Shown one piece after another: positions 25,487 through 34,614 of a stretch of DNA of 64,000 nt. The notes beneath the pieces were generated by a model. It was not told where the DNA came from, did no database searches, and saw only the letters and a program-made list of their open reading frames with translations. Numbering within the stretch: the stretch's first letter is position 1; each line of letters starts with the position of its first letter. This DNA is from Candidatus Bathyarchaeota archaeon A05DMB-3 (GTDB lineage: Archaea; Thermoproteota; Bathyarchaeia; Bathyarchaeales; Bathycorpusculaceae), in contig JABFQN010000003.1 in assembly GCA_019685555.1 (NCBI GenBank), positions 1 to 64,000 of the forward strand, given 5' to 3'. A program made the translations under genes and the position numbers.

Positions 25487-25516
25487 AACTTAAGTAATTA
25501 AAGAAAAAAGGGTGTT

Positions 25517-27163
25517 TTACTCGAATTCTGGTGTTTCTTCAGGTTTCTTTTTCTCTTTTTCCTTCTCCTTTTCCATGCCCTTCGCTGCGATTAAGTCGTC
25601 GATTTTCAGAATCATGTTTGCTGCTTCCGTGGCTGATTTGATGACTTGAAGTTTAACCCGCAGCGGCTCCACCACGTTAAGCTCTAGCATATCCATGATT
25701 TTGCCGCTGAATACGTCGACGCCATAGGAAGGTGTTGAGGCGCTTTCGTGTTTTGCTCTTAAGGCGACCATGATGTCGACTGGGTCTAAGCCAGCGTTTT
25801 CAGCCAGTGTCAGTGGTATGGATTCTACTGCGTCGGCGAAGGCTTCTATGGCTAGTTGTTCTCTTCCGCCGACTTTCACCGCATAATCCCTCAACTGTTT
25901 TGCCACTTCTGCTTCTGGTGCACCGCCTCCGGGCACGATTTTTCCGTCTTCGATGGCGTTTCTGACCACGCATAGGGCATCATGCAAAGAGCGTTCCGCC
26001 TCGTCTACCACGTGCTCTGTTCCACCTCTAACCACTATTGTGACGGCTTTGGGGTTTTTGCATTCTCGCACATAGACAAGTTTGTCTTCGCCAATCTTGA
26101 CTTCTTCAACGATTTTTGCTTCGCCCAGCACATCTGATGTTAAGTCTTTTACGCTGGCTACTATTTTGCCGCCAGTCGCCCTTGCCAGTTTCTCCATGTC
26201 GCTGCTGCTGACGTTTTTGACGGCTAAAATTCCCTTTTTCGCTAGGAAATGCAGCGCCACATCGTCTATTCCTTTTTCGCAGAAAACAACATTGGCGCCG
26301 ACCTCTGCAATTTTGTCCACCATTTCACGGAGCATACGCTCCTCCTCGTCCAAGAAGAGCTTCATCTGTTCTGGGCTTTCAATGTTGATTTTTGCGTCGA
26401 ACTCCGTCTTCTCAATTTCCAATTTGGCGTTCAAAAGCGCAATCTTAGCGTTGCTTACAAGTTTAGGCATCTGTGGATGAGCCACTTCTTTATCAACAAC
26501 CATTCCTTTAACAAGCTCTGTTTCCTCAAGGCTTTTTCCATGCTTCTTTAAAACTTTAATCAAGTCAATGTCAGCTTTAATTTTCCCATCCTTTTCTTCA
26601 GCCACTTGCCTTACAGCTTCAACAGCCAACTTTGCAAAGTGCTCTTTAGCGGCGGCTATGCCCTTGCTTCCCATGGAGGTTATGGCAACATCCATAAGCT
26701 GCTTATCATCCTTTATGCTCACTGGAATAGCCATGCTTTCAAGGATTTCCCTTGATTTCTCACTGGCTTTTTTGAATCCCTCAATGATGATTGTTGGGTG
26801 AATGTTCTGGTCCAAAAGTTCTTCAGCCTTAGCGAGGAGTTCGCCGGCTAGGACGGCGGCTGTGGTTGTTCCGTCGCCCACTTCATTGTCTTGGGCTTTT
26901 GCAACTTCAACAAGCATTTTTGCCGCTGGATGCTGAACATCAACTTCCTTCAATATTGTTGCGCCGTCATTGGTTATTGTGACATCTCCGAAGCTGCTGA
27001 CAAGCATTTTGTCCATGCCCTTCGGTCCCAAAGTTGTCTTTACAAGCTCGGCTATGATTTTAGCTGCCATAATGTTGTTTCGCTGGGCTTCCCTTCCTGT
27101 TGTTCTCCCAGTCCCTTCTTTCAGCACTAAAACTGGGACCGTTCCAGAGGGTACGGCAGCCAT
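25517..27163 (-). CDS. thsB: Thermosome subunit (group II chaperonin), copy 2
   Basis: This is a 548-residue chaperonin of the same length as copy 1 but clearly divergent. It has [18 protein letters not shown] and [10 protein letters not shown], and a charged tail ending in a Lys/Glu run. It has ATP-driven folding activity as part of a homo- or hetero-oligomeric ring. The ATG follows GGGGGTGATG-type purine-rich sequence and a strong TATA element. Naming as alpha or beta is arbitrary here. Confidence 0.97.
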   Translation of the reverse strand: MAAVPSGTVPVLVLKEGTGRTTGREAQRNNIMAAKIIAELVKTTLGPKGMDKMLVSSFGDVTITNDGATILKEVDVQHPAAKMLVEVAKAQDNEVGDGTTTAAVLAGELLAKAEELLDQNIHPTIIIEGFKKASEKSREILESMAIPVSIKDDKQLMDVAITSMGSKGIAAAKEHFAKLAVEAVRQVAEEKDGKIKADIDLIKVLKKHGKSLEETELVKGMVVDKEVAHPQMPKLVSNAKIALLNAKLEIEKTEFDAKINIESPEQMKLFLDEEERMLREMVDKIAEVGANVVFCEKGIDDVALHFLAKKGILAVKNVSSSDMEKLARATGGKIVASVKDLTSDVLGEAKIVEEVKIGEDKLVYVRECKNPKAVTIVVRGGTEHVVDEAERSLHDALCVVRNAIEDGKIVPGGGAPEAEVAKQLRDYAVKVGGREQLAIEAFADAVESIPLTLAENAGLDPVDIMVALRAKHESASTPSYGVDVFSGKIMDMLELNVVEPLRVKLQVIKSATEAANMILKIDDLIAAKGMEKEKEKEKKKPEETPEFE

Positions 27164-27227
27164 TTACCATCACCCCCTTCCTTCCATTTTAGGTGTTAAC
27201 TGAAGCAGCAAAATCAGACGAAAAATT

Positions 27228-27248
27228 GCTTCTATATAAACTTTTCTA
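27228..27248 (-). promoter_or_regulatory. Promoter of thermosome copy 2
   Basis: The minus strand reads GAAAAGTTTATATAGA, sharing the 12-mer AAAAGTTTATAT with the copy 1 promoter, about 75 bases before the ATG at 27163. BRE-like purines precede the TATA core. Identity over both BRE and TATA suggests the same factor set reads both promoters. Confidence 0.6.
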
Positions 27249-27250
27249 AC

Positions 27251-28309
27251 CTATGCCTTGACAATTTTATAGCCAGAAGCCTTCCTAAGCCTATTCATAA
27301 CCGCCAACCCCAACCCCTCGGTGGGCACCCCCTCAGCTATGATAACATCAACTCCTTCCAAATCGAATTCCCTCAAAAGCCTAAACAGGTTTTTGGCAAT
27401 GGCGTTTAGGCTGCTTCTGCTTCCAAGGGATTTTACAACATCCGCCCTATATGAGGCGGCAGTCTCATCAGTGGCCAAAACGCCGACCTTCAGCTTTCTC
27501 CGCCTATAAAAATCCGTTAACTCCGCAACTTTTTTGGTAACCGCCGTCAACTCGCCTTCCACCACAACCACCTCCGCCTTGGGCGCATAATGCCTATGCT
27601 TCATTCCCGGAGAACGCGCCTTTTCAATAGCTATTTCTTTTTCAGCAACAACCACTGGATGAAGTTCCACCTTTCCAAGAACCCCCTTTAACGCTTCGAG
27701 TGGTGTTCCTCCGGGGCGAAGGATTTGCGGCGGGTCAACAGTCAAGTCCAACACTGTGGATTCCACGCCGATTCTTGTGGGACCAGCGTCTAGAACAGCG
27801 TCTATTCGGCCATTAAGGTCTTCTAGGACATGTTCCGCTGTTGTTGGGCTGGGTTTTCCAGCGAGGTTTGCGCTGGGAGCAGCGAGGGGGCAGCCGCTTT
27901 CTTTTATTAATGCTAAAGCCACATTGTGCCTTGGCATCCTAATCGCAATTGTGTCCAAACCGGCAACTGTCACGTCGGGCACAATTTTTGAACGCTTAAA
28001 AATGAGGGTTAAAGGTCCAGGCCAGAAAACATCCATTAACCTTTCAGCTTTCTCTGGAACTTCTGTTACAAGTCTGTGGACGTCTTGGAAGTCTCCCACA
28101 TGCACGATGGGCGGGTTGTCAAACGGTCTCTTTTTAGCTCTGAAAAGGTTTCGAACAGCTTTAGGGTTAAGCGCGTCCGCCCCTAACCCATAAACAGTTT
28201 CTGTTGGAAAGGCCACTAAGCCGCCGTTTTTGATGAAAATGGCTGCAACACGGATAGCTTTAATTTCCGGAGTGTTAGGGTCAACCTTTAGCACTAGAGT
28301 TTCTCTCAT
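27251..28309 (-). CDS. sua5: Threonylcarbamoyl-AMP synthase Sua5
   Basis: The 352-residue protein has an N-terminal YrdC domain (AFPTETVYGLGADA at about 34-47; SANLAGKPSPT near 145) and the C-terminal Sua5 domain (about 235-350). It makes threonylcarbamoyl-AMP, which KEOPS uses for t6A37 of ANN-decoding tRNAs. Length is that of two-domain Sua5 proteins. A KEOPS subunit gene, cgi121, lies 7 kb away. Transcribed alone. Confidence 0.95.
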   Translation of the reverse strand: MRETLVLKVDPNTPEIKAIRVAAIFIKNGGLVAFPTETVYGLGADALNPKAVRNLFRAKKRPFDNPPIVHVGDFQDVHRLVTEVPEKAERLMDVFWPGPLTLIFKRSKIVPDVTVAGLDTIAIRMPRHNVALALIKESGCPLAAPSANLAGKPSPTTAEHVLEDLNGRIDAVLDAGPTRIGVESTVLDLTVDPPQILRPGGTPLEALKGVLGKVELHPVVVAEKEIAIEKARSPGMKHRHYAPKAEVVVVEGELTAVTKKVAELTDFYRRRKLKVGVLATDETAASYRADVVKSLGSRSSLNAIAKNLFRLLREFDLEGVDVIIAEGVPTEGLGLAVMNRLRKASGYKIVKA

Positions 28310-28379
28310 ATTTCAGCCTGCGCCAAAGTTTGTAAAATTAGATCGCGACATTTAAAGATTCTAAGTAAGAGGTGAATTT

Positions 28380-28880
28380 TCACACTACATAGTATTCTAT
28401 GACTTTTTTCATGCTTTTAGGCGCGGCTTGTCTCATGGCAAGTTGTCTAAGTATCCTTATCATTTGGGGTTGGAAGCGGGCTATGTCTGTTAGGCTTACC
28501 AGCCCTACGAGGCGTTTTTCATCAACGACTGGCAGTTTCTTAATTTTCATTTGAAACATTAGTTTTACAGCTTCTTCCAAGTCCATGTATGGCTCTACAA
28601 CCACCAGCGGACTTGACATCACATCCTTAACCCTTGTTTTGTTCACGTCTTTTGCTTCAGCCACCACCCTTTTTAGCAAGTCTCTTTCGGTTATTATTCC
28701 GACGGCTTTCCCTTTCCTAACGGCGATTAAACATCCAATTTCAAACTTGTTCATGACGTCTGCTGCCTCCTTCACTGTTGAGTTTTCATCTATGGTTATT
28801 ACTTCCCTCACCATGACGTCCTCAACCTTCAAGGATAGCTTGCTTTCCTCCTCTTTTTTCTCAGCAGACAAATCAGCCAC
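28380..28880 (-). CDS. Two-CBS-domain regulatory protein
   Basis: The 166-residue protein has two CBS motifs: VMVREVITIDENSTVKEAA (about 23-41) with GIITERDLL (about 61-69), then VMSSPLVVVEP (about 87-97) with GLVSLTDIA (about 125-133). CBS pairs bind adenine nucleotides and sense energy state. No catalytic domain is attached, so it probably regulates a partner. TATA-rich sequence (28905-28918) precedes the gene. Partner unknown. Confidence 0.85.
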   Translation of the reverse strand: MADLSAEKKEEESKLSLKVEDVMVREVITIDENSTVKEAADVMNKFEIGCLIAVRKGKAVGIITERDLLKRVVAEAKDVNKTRVKDVMSSPLVVVEPYMDLEEAVKLMFQMKIKKLPVVDEKRLVGLVSLTDIARFQPQMIRILRQLAMRQAAPKSMKKVIEYYVV

Positions 28881-28937
28881 CGAACTTTTCTATTTGAAGG
28901 CTCATACATATATAATTTGATGTGTGAATGTTAGACA

Positions 28938-30281
28938 CTACAAACTGTGCAGTTTTCGCGTTAACTCTTCAACGCGTTTGCTTGCTGGAATTCTCGCCTT
29001 TTCAAACTTTTCTTTAGGCTTTGATAGGGGTCTTGTAGCGTCTATCCCCATTTTAGTTGTTAATCCAGTTTCCTGATTTGCAGAGGAATCCAGCGTTGAG
29101 CCCCGCACGTTTTCTATCACCAGCAAATCTTCGCCTGCTTGAAATCTTGTTGCAATAGCCCATTCAACATCCAAAATATTGAAAACGTCGATGTCAGAGT
29201 CTACAACAACGGCGTGTTTTAGGCTTAGATGGGCTGCGAAAGCTGCTAACAACGCGTTTTTTCCATCCCCGTCCAACTGTTTTTCGATTGAGATTATGGC
29301 GTGGAGCCATCCGCTTCCGCCAACTGAAAGGTTTACAGCGCAAACTTTTGGCACAACCTTCGAAACAGCCTCATAAATAGCTGCTTCAAAAGGCATCCCC
29401 ATCAAAAGCTTGTGCTCAGTGCTTGACGGGAGAAGCGCTTGGTAAACATAGTCTCTGCGGTGCATGACATTCACGACCTCTACAACTGGCTGTTTTCTCT
29501 CAATGTCATATGTCCCTGTTATGTCCACGAAAGGTCCTTCGGCGACTTCTTTAGTTGCCGATATTCTTCCTTCTAAAACTAGTTCTGCATCCGCCACCGC
29601 GTAAGCGTCTACGTATTTGCACTTGATAAGGCGTAGGTTATCATTAAGCAGCGTGTTTGCAACATCGAATTCGCATACTCCAAATGGGAGGGGCGATGAA
29701 GCTGCAAGCATAACTGCTGGATGAACCCCTATAGAAATGGCTATGTCCAAATCCACTTCGGCTTCCTTCGCCATCTGCCAAAGCTTATACAAATGTCGTG
29801 GAACCAAACGTATCGCCAAATGCCTCTCATCTAAAACCTGAAATCTGTGGATGGAAACGTTTTCAGTTGTTCCGTCAAGGCTTTTGGCATGGACAACAGC
29901 TGATGTTATATATGGTCCAGCATCCCTTTCAAAATGCGTTAAAACTGGGATTCTAAGCAAATCCGGTTCTTCAACAACCTCCTTAACAGCGCCATCATCA
30001 ACGATTCTAGGCTTTTTGGGAGAACGCCAAGCCTCCAACAATCTCTGATAAAGTTGGTGTTGCTCAACGCCTAGTGCTTCGCAGAGGCGTCTTCTGGTTC
30101 CGCAAACATTAGCCGCAATTTTGGTTTTTGTGTCTTCTACTTTTTCAAAGAGGAGGATTGGGCCGTTGTCACTGAAGCTTTTCATAATATATGCGATTTC
30201 AAAATTTGGGGAAACCTCATCCTCTATATGGAGTACTTCTTTCCTATTTTCCATTTGTTCCAAAAAGCTTTTGAGGCTCAT
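28938..30281 (-). CDS. UbiD-family decarboxylase, possible anhydromevalonate phosphate decarboxylase
   Basis: This 447-residue prenylated-FMN decarboxylase shows PVLTHFERDAGPYIT near 112 and SIHRFQVLD near 144. Late it has IDATRPLSKPKEKFEKA. Most archaea use a UbiD homologue for decarboxylating trans-anhydromevalonate 5-phosphate in the modified mevalonate pathway, and single-copy archaeal UbiDs of this size are good candidates. The aconitase-like dehydratase subunits and a UbiX flavin prenyltransferase are not in the window. Start overlaps the upstream PAC4-like gene by four bases. Family sure, substrate inferred. Confidence 0.8.
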   Translation of the reverse strand: MSLKSFLEQMENRKEVLHIEDEVSPNFEIAYIMKSFSDNGPILLFEKVEDTKTKIAANVCGTRRRLCEALGVEQHQLYQRLLEAWRSPKKPRIVDDGAVKEVVEEPDLLRIPVLTHFERDAGPYITSAVVHAKSLDGTTENVSIHRFQVLDERHLAIRLVPRHLYKLWQMAKEAEVDLDIAISIGVHPAVMLAASSPLPFGVCEFDVANTLLNDNLRLIKCKYVDAYAVADAELVLEGRISATKEVAEGPFVDITGTYDIERKQPVVEVVNVMHRRDYVYQALLPSSTEHKLLMGMPFEAAIYEAVSKVVPKVCAVNLSVGGSGWLHAIISIEKQLDGDGKNALLAAFAAHLSLKHAVVVDSDIDVFNILDVEWAIATRFQAGEDLLVIENVRGSTLDSSANQETGLTTKMGIDATRPLSKPKEKFEKARIPASKRVEELTRKLHSL

Positions 30282-30649
30282 GTAATGCTTTCCCCCTTTT
30301 CCGCTTCTGCAGGGATTACTCTTTCCAAAAGCTTCTTAAAAATTGATTGAGCTTGCATTTCGTTAATTGTTTCTAGATATATGGAGACTAGGGTTATCTT
30401 CCTTTTTCTTGAAGCCAAATACTCAGCGAACATGCGCGCTGAAATCATGTTTCTATCCCCTAAAAGAACAGTTGAAGACGGTAGTCCCGGCGAATCGGCG
30501 GGTTTCGGAATGGCCACAGCCAATGTTCCAAGTCTATCCTCGTTTTCGCTTAAAAGCACTAGGCAAGAGTTTTTTGTTTCAAGGTAAACCGCCAAGAAAT
30601 GAACGTTCTGCTCAACTATTTCATCTTTAACAACTTTCGCGCGTTCCAT
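30278..30649 (-). CDS. PAC4-like (PSMG4-type) proteasome assembly chaperone homologue
   Basis: The protein has 123 residues. LAVAIPK, then SSTVLLGD, then AEYLASRKRKITLVSIYLE follow the order of human PSMG4 (LAVAM, VSTSLLGD, AQRLARKTNKQVFVSYNL), as I recall it. PSMG4 helps load beta subunits during 20S assembly. The archaeal protein may do the same or simply share the fold. It is co-transcribed with the UbiD-family gene (four-base overlap), which gives no hint on function. It is divergent from nth, 71 bases away. Confidence 0.55.
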   Translation of the reverse strand: MERAKVVKDEIVEQNVHFLAVYLETKNSCLVLLSENEDRLGTLAVAIPKPADSPGLPSSTVLLGDRNMISARMFAEYLASRKRKITLVSIYLETINEMQAQSIFKKLLERVIPAEAEKGESIT

Positions 30650-30720
30650 AACAGACTCTCCGCTTTTTATTTATAGCTTTACGCATTCACTATTTATCAC
30701 TTTCAAAAGGCGACCGACAA

Positions 30721-31377
30721 ATGATTGAAAAAAGAGCTGAAAAAATTCTGGAAGCCCTAAGAAAAAACTTCACGTTGCCAAAGTGGATATCCTCAAGACA
30801 TGACCCCTTCGAAACCTTGATTATAACGATAATTTCCCAGAACACTTCTGACAGAAACACTGCAAAAGCCTTCGAAAATCTCTCGAAAAAGTTTCCCATA
30901 AGCCCCAAAAAACTGGCAAACGCTGAAACCAAAGAAATCGAAGAATGTTTAAGGGTTGCCGGATTATATAGAAACAAAGCCCGTGTAATAAAGGAAATAT
31001 CCAAAATAGTTCTCGAAAAATTCGGCGACAGCCTAACCCCTATCTTGTCAATGCCCTTTGAAAACGCGAGGGAAACCCTCATGCAACTTCCAGGTGTTGG
31101 ACCCAAAACTGCTGATGTGCTTTTACTTTTTTCCGCAAACCAGCCAACAGTTCCCGTTGACACCCATGTTAATCGTGTGTCAAAGAGGCTTGGACTTGCA
31201 CCTGTAAACGGCGATTATGAAGCTGTTCGAAACTCCCTTCAACTATTGTATAAGCCTAAAGACTACTTAGAGATTCACATACTCCTAATCTTACTGGGCA
31301 GAAAATATTGTAAAGCTAGAAACCCCCTTTGCAAACCTTGTCCAGTAAACACCCTTTGCCCTTCAAGAAGAAGCTAG
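30721..31377 (+). CDS. nth: Endonuclease III (DNA glycosylase/AP lyase)
   Basis: The 218-residue protein has a helix-hairpin-helix LPGVGPKTA with the catalytic Lys K129, and the essential D147 in VDTHV. The 4Fe-4S motif is C197-X6-C204-X2-C207-X5-C213. It excises oxidised pyrimidines and cuts the abasic site. It is full length and overlaps the 3' end of the convergent Clp1-like gene by 15 bases. Confidence 0.96.
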   Translation: MIEKRAEKILEALRKNFTLPKWISSRHDPFETLIITIISQNTSDRNTAKAFENLSKKFPISPKKLANAETKEIEECLRVAGLYRNKARVIKEISKIVLEKFGDSLTPILSMPFENARETLMQLPGVGPKTADVLLLFSANQPTVPVDTHVNRVSKRLGLAPVNGDYEAVRNSLQLLYKPKDYLEIHILLILLGRKYCKARNPLCKPCPVNTLCPSRRS

Positions 31378-32679
31378 GCTGTCTGATATAACTTTTCCAC
31401 TTTCTTCAGAGGTTATGGTTATTTCCCTCAAATTCTTGTCCAACCTAACTTTTCCAATGGCGACTGCTGATATGTTGCTTGAAGTAGGCGTGTAAATCTT
31501 CATCACTTTTCTTCCATAATCTACTTCACGTAAAACCCCTATTCCAAGGAACCTTCTTTCATCATTGTATAGGGCTGTCAGCAAGCCTTCCTCTTCCCCC
31601 TTCCATGTAACCACCACTTTTTTGCCAAGGGTTTCCTCAGTTTTACTAATTCTTTCGGGGTCTATCCAGCGGCCTTTGCCAATAACTACATAGATTTTTT
31701 CCTTCAACTCTGCAATGTGGAGCGGTTTCATTCCAAGGAGTTCGCAGATTTCCCTATCCCTTTTCATCATTCCAAAACTTTTGTTTAAGCCTATGAATTC
31801 ATCGCTTTCGATTTTTAGCCAGCTTATGGGTATGGACTGCACTTTTGCGTTTTTCAAGTATTTGATATAGCCGAGTTCTCTGAGGCTTCTGCGTTTCTCT
31901 CTGCTTCTCTGCTTTATGGTTTGGGGGGAATCAATTTTTAAAGTTTTGAAGTTTTTAAGCATAGACAAAAGGGGCGTTAGTTTCTCGTTTTGTTGTATAT
32001 AAAAGATTATGTTTGGGTTGATTTTTTCAATAAGTTGAGCCTTGTAGTTTACGGCGTCTTCTCCCTCAACCCATCCATCAGTGTTTACCACTACATAGTC
32101 TGGATTACGTCTCAAAACCTCATCTCTTAGCAAAGCTAAACCACTAATAACTTTTTCAGTGGCTTTGCTTGGGGAGGTGACTCCTACAAAAAAGGCGTTT
32201 TCCGCCTCTAGGTTAAACAAGTCTGTGACTGGGTTAGAAACAACGGCATAGGCAACAGTGCATGGGGGCCCTATATCTGACTGCCCCAAGTCTCCGTCTA
32301 GAATGGCGATTTTACGTTCTTCATTTAGAAGCTTGTTTACTAGGTATGTGCAGAAACTTGTTTTCCCAGAGTCCACGGTTCCCAAAACCAATGCTGTAAC
32401 TGGTTTTGTTTGTAGAGTTTTCAATTCTTTGTAGGCTTCGTCCCATGATGGTGGAATGGTGTGTCCTTCAATTTCCTCCATGTTTGCGGTTTCTCCAATT
32501 GAAATCTCGAAGGTTGCGGTTTCTTCAACTGCGAAGGGCATGCGCTTCCCGTCTCTTATAACAACTTTCCCCATATGCCTCAAAGCATAGCCAAAAACCT
32601 CAGCCTTGCCCGAAACAAGCGTGACAGAGGCTGGGCCGTCGACTAGAAGTGTTTTTCCAGCTTCAACAGTTATTTTCAT
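31363..32679 (-). CDS. Clp1/Grc3-type polynucleotide 5'-hydroxyl kinase
   Basis: The 438-residue protein starts with an N-terminal beta domain. A P-loop GTVDSGKTSF (about 104-113) and ILDGDLGQSDIGPP (about 130-143) follow, typical of Clp1/Nol9/Grc3 RNA 5'-kinases. C-terminal domain about 330-438. Archaeal homologues phosphorylate 5'-OH RNA and may act in RNA processing or repair. It overlaps the upstream RNase H-fold gene by 17 bases, so both are made together. Confidence 0.85.
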   Translation of the reverse strand: MKITVEAGKTLLVDGPASVTLVSGKAEVFGYALRHMGKVVIRDGKRMPFAVEETATFEISIGETANMEEIEGHTIPPSWDEAYKELKTLQTKPVTALVLGTVDSGKTSFCTYLVNKLLNEERKIAILDGDLGQSDIGPPCTVAYAVVSNPVTDLFNLEAENAFFVGVTSPSKATEKVISGLALLRDEVLRRNPDYVVVNTDGWVEGEDAVNYKAQLIEKINPNIIFYIQQNEKLTPLLSMLKNFKTLKIDSPQTIKQRSREKRRSLRELGYIKYLKNAKVQSIPISWLKIESDEFIGLNKSFGMMKRDREICELLGMKPLHIAELKEKIYVVIGKGRWIDPERISKTEETLGKKVVVTWKGEEEGLLTALYNDERRFLGIGVLREVDYGRKVMKIYTPTSSNISAVAIGKVRLDKNLREITITSEESGKVISDSLASS

Positions 32680-33316
32680 CTACTTCTCTCCTAGCGAATT
32701 TGTAACCGTTTCTTCTCGCGATGTTTATGGCTGAAACTATGTCTCTTAACCCCCTCCTATGTTTTGCCTCGCTTATTTGTCGGTCTGTTCCAGCTTCACT
32801 TACGCTTTCCAGCACCACGTTTGAAGGCAAAAGCCTATCTAAAGCCTTTAACAGTTTTTCTTTATACTCTGGGATGCCGTCTCCAACTTTAACCGCAATC
32901 ATTGATGTTTTAACATCTTTTAGGTTTTTTATTATACTTTCTATTTCGCTGATGGTCTCTTTTATGCTAAAACAGTTTCCAGTTTTAATAACTTTTCCAT
33001 CTGCCAAAACCGCCAACCCCAAAACTTCGCCTGGGTCGATGCCTATCACAACTTTTTCATATGAGTTTTTACCCTCTATACATTGCAGTGCTTGATTTAT
33101 CAATACTTGTGGGTCTGCGCCTTCTTTTAATGTTAAAACATTTTCATGCCGTATTAATGGACGCTCCTCTTCTGTGGTGATTACAACCCTTATTTCCATT
33201 GGAACAGGTTCATAAGGTGTTAAGCTTATGAAGGGCACATCTCTCTTCTTCAATTCGTTAACTATTAGGTAGTAGGCTTTTCCTGAAACCGTTGCCACAG
33301 CTATCTTAGCCTTCAT
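32663..33316 (-). CDS. Conserved archaeal RNase H-fold protein, RuvC-like N motif
   Basis: The 217-residue protein from ATG 33316 begins MKAKIAVATVSG. The frame is open to 33580, but that extension overlaps radB on the other strand and is low-complexity. GIDPGEVLGLAVL (about 98-110) looks like the first strand of a RuvC/RNase H-like nuclease with its metal-binding Asp. RRGLRDIVSAINIARR near the end could carry a later Asp. Function unknown. Co-transcribed with the Clp1-like kinase, which hints at RNA or DNA end processing. Confidence 0.7.
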   Translation of the reverse strand: MKAKIAVATVSGKAYYLIVNELKKRDVPFISLTPYEPVPMEIRVVITTEEERPLIRHENVLTLKEGADPQVLINQALQCIEGKNSYEKVVIGIDPGEVLGLAVLADGKVIKTGNCFSIKETISEIESIIKNLKDVKTSMIAVKVGDGIPEYKEKLLKALDRLLPSNVVLESVSEAGTDRQISEAKHRRGLRDIVSAINIARRNGYKFARREVDENNC

Positions 33317-33387
33317 ACAGTTTCCTATCGCTGTTAAGCCTTTAGCAAACCAAATATTATTTTCGATGTTTATATCTATTGATGTGC

Positions 33388-34098
33388 ATGGCGTTGCTAC
33401 AGAAGATTCCAACGGGCTGTAAAGTGCTTGATGAAACATTAAAAGGAGGCTTAACCCTCGGCAACGTGAGCCTAGTCTATGGCGAAGCAGAAACGGCAAA
33501 AACAACCCTAGCAATGCAATGCGCCGTAAACTGTGCAAGGCAAGGATACAAAACATTGTTTGTGGACTGTGACGGCACATTTTCAGCTAAAAGGCTATCC
33601 CAAATCTCCTCGGGGAACTTTGAAAAAATCGCCGAACATATAATCCTTGCTAGACCTAAGGATTTTAAAGAACAAGCCTCCGCCATAGACCAGCTGACCA
33701 ATTATGTGGCAAGGGGCTTCGGTTTAGTTGTCATTGACACTATTACATTTTTATACCGCTTAGAAATTGCGGAGAATCCTGGGAAAACCTTTGAGCTGAA
33801 TCGTGAATTGAATAGGCAGATGGCGTGGCTGGCGCAAGTTGCGAAAATGCAGAAAATAGCTGTTCTTGTTGTGAGCCAAGTGAGAAGCGTGTTTGAAGAT
33901 GCTTACGTGGATGTTGAACCAGTCGCCACAAGAGTGCTAAAGTTTTGGGCAGACGTAATAATAGCGATGAAACCCTCTGAAAATCTGAAGGTTGTAAAGG
34001 TCACGGTGGAGAAAAAGTCAGAGGCTACCCAACCCTTTTCCTGTTATTTGAAAATATGTGAAACTGGATTAAGCGAGTATTCTAACCCCTCAGTTTGA
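33388..34098 (+). CDS. radB: RadB recombinase paralogue
   Basis: This is a 236-residue RecA/RadA-fold ATPase without the N-terminal HhH domain of RadA, which is the hallmark of RadB. P-loop GEAETAKTT (about 32-40) is atypical for GPxxSGKT, a common RadB feature, and LVVIDTIT (about 113-120) is Walker B. RadB assists RadA in homologous recombination. ATGs at 33382 and 33388 are both possible; a TTTATAT box close upstream suggests a nearly leaderless mRNA. CarS follows after ten bases. Confidence 0.88.
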   Translation: MALLQKIPTGCKVLDETLKGGLTLGNVSLVYGEAETAKTTLAMQCAVNCARQGYKTLFVDCDGTFSAKRLSQISSGNFEKIAEHIILARPKDFKEQASAIDQLTNYVARGFGLVVIDTITFLYRLEIAENPGKTFELNRELNRQMAWLAQVAKMQKIAVLVVSQVRSVFEDAYVDVEPVATRVLKFWADVIIAMKPSENLKVVKVTVEKKSEATQPFSCYLKICETGLSEYSNPSV

Positions 34099-34108
34099 TG
34101 GTGGGGAA

Positions 34109-34609
34109 ATGGGCACTTTAATAGAGTTAGTTTTAGAAGCGTTAAAATTCATACTTCCAGCCTACTGTGCAAACGCCGTGCCAGTGTTGGTTGGAGGAGG
34201 CTTACCTTTAGATTTTGGGAAAAATTTCTATGATGGAAAACCGATTTTTGGGAAAAACAAAACCTTTAGAGGCTTCTTCTTCGGGTTAGCCATAGGAACG
34301 TTGGTCGGCGTTATAGAGGCTTTTTTCTTTACAGAATATCCAATTTCCTTCGGTTTTCTTCTTTCCTTGGGGGCTTTGCTTGGAGACTTGGCGGGCGCCT
34401 TTTTGAAAAGACGAATAGGTTTGGCTCCTGGAGAACTTTTGCCCGTTGTTGACCAAATTGATTTTATAATTGGCGCCTTAGCGTTTTCCCTTCCCTTTAA
34501 CGTTTTATCCCTAGAACTTGCCTTAACAGTGCTGCTTATAACGCCTCCACTGCACATAATTACCAATTTTACGGCTTACAAAATGGGTTTGAAAAGTAAC
34601 CCTTGGTGA
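34109..34609 (+). CDS. carS: CDP-archaeol synthase
   Basis: This 166-residue membrane enzyme (DUF46) has about five helices and the conserved loops NAVPVLVGGG (about 23-32) and GKNKTFRGFFFG (about 48-59). DQIDFIIGA lies near 119. It uses CTP and digeranylgeranylglyceryl phosphate to make CDP-archaeol, the head-group precursor of archaeal lipids. Length matches. Ten bases after radB; it converges on the small membrane protein gene at 34615. Confidence 0.94.
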   Translation: MGTLIELVLEALKFILPAYCANAVPVLVGGGLPLDFGKNFYDGKPIFGKNKTFRGFFFGLAIGTLVGVIEAFFFTEYPISFGFLLSLGALLGDLAGAFLKRRIGLAPGELLPVVDQIDFIIGALAFSLPFNVLSLELALTVLLITPPLHIITNFTAYKMGLKSNPW

Positions 34610-34614
34610 AGAGG

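Noticed and set aside
33317-33580. N-terminal extension of the RNase H-fold protein
   Set aside because: It runs antisense into radB with a basic, low-complexity reading; ATG 33316 starts the natural protein.
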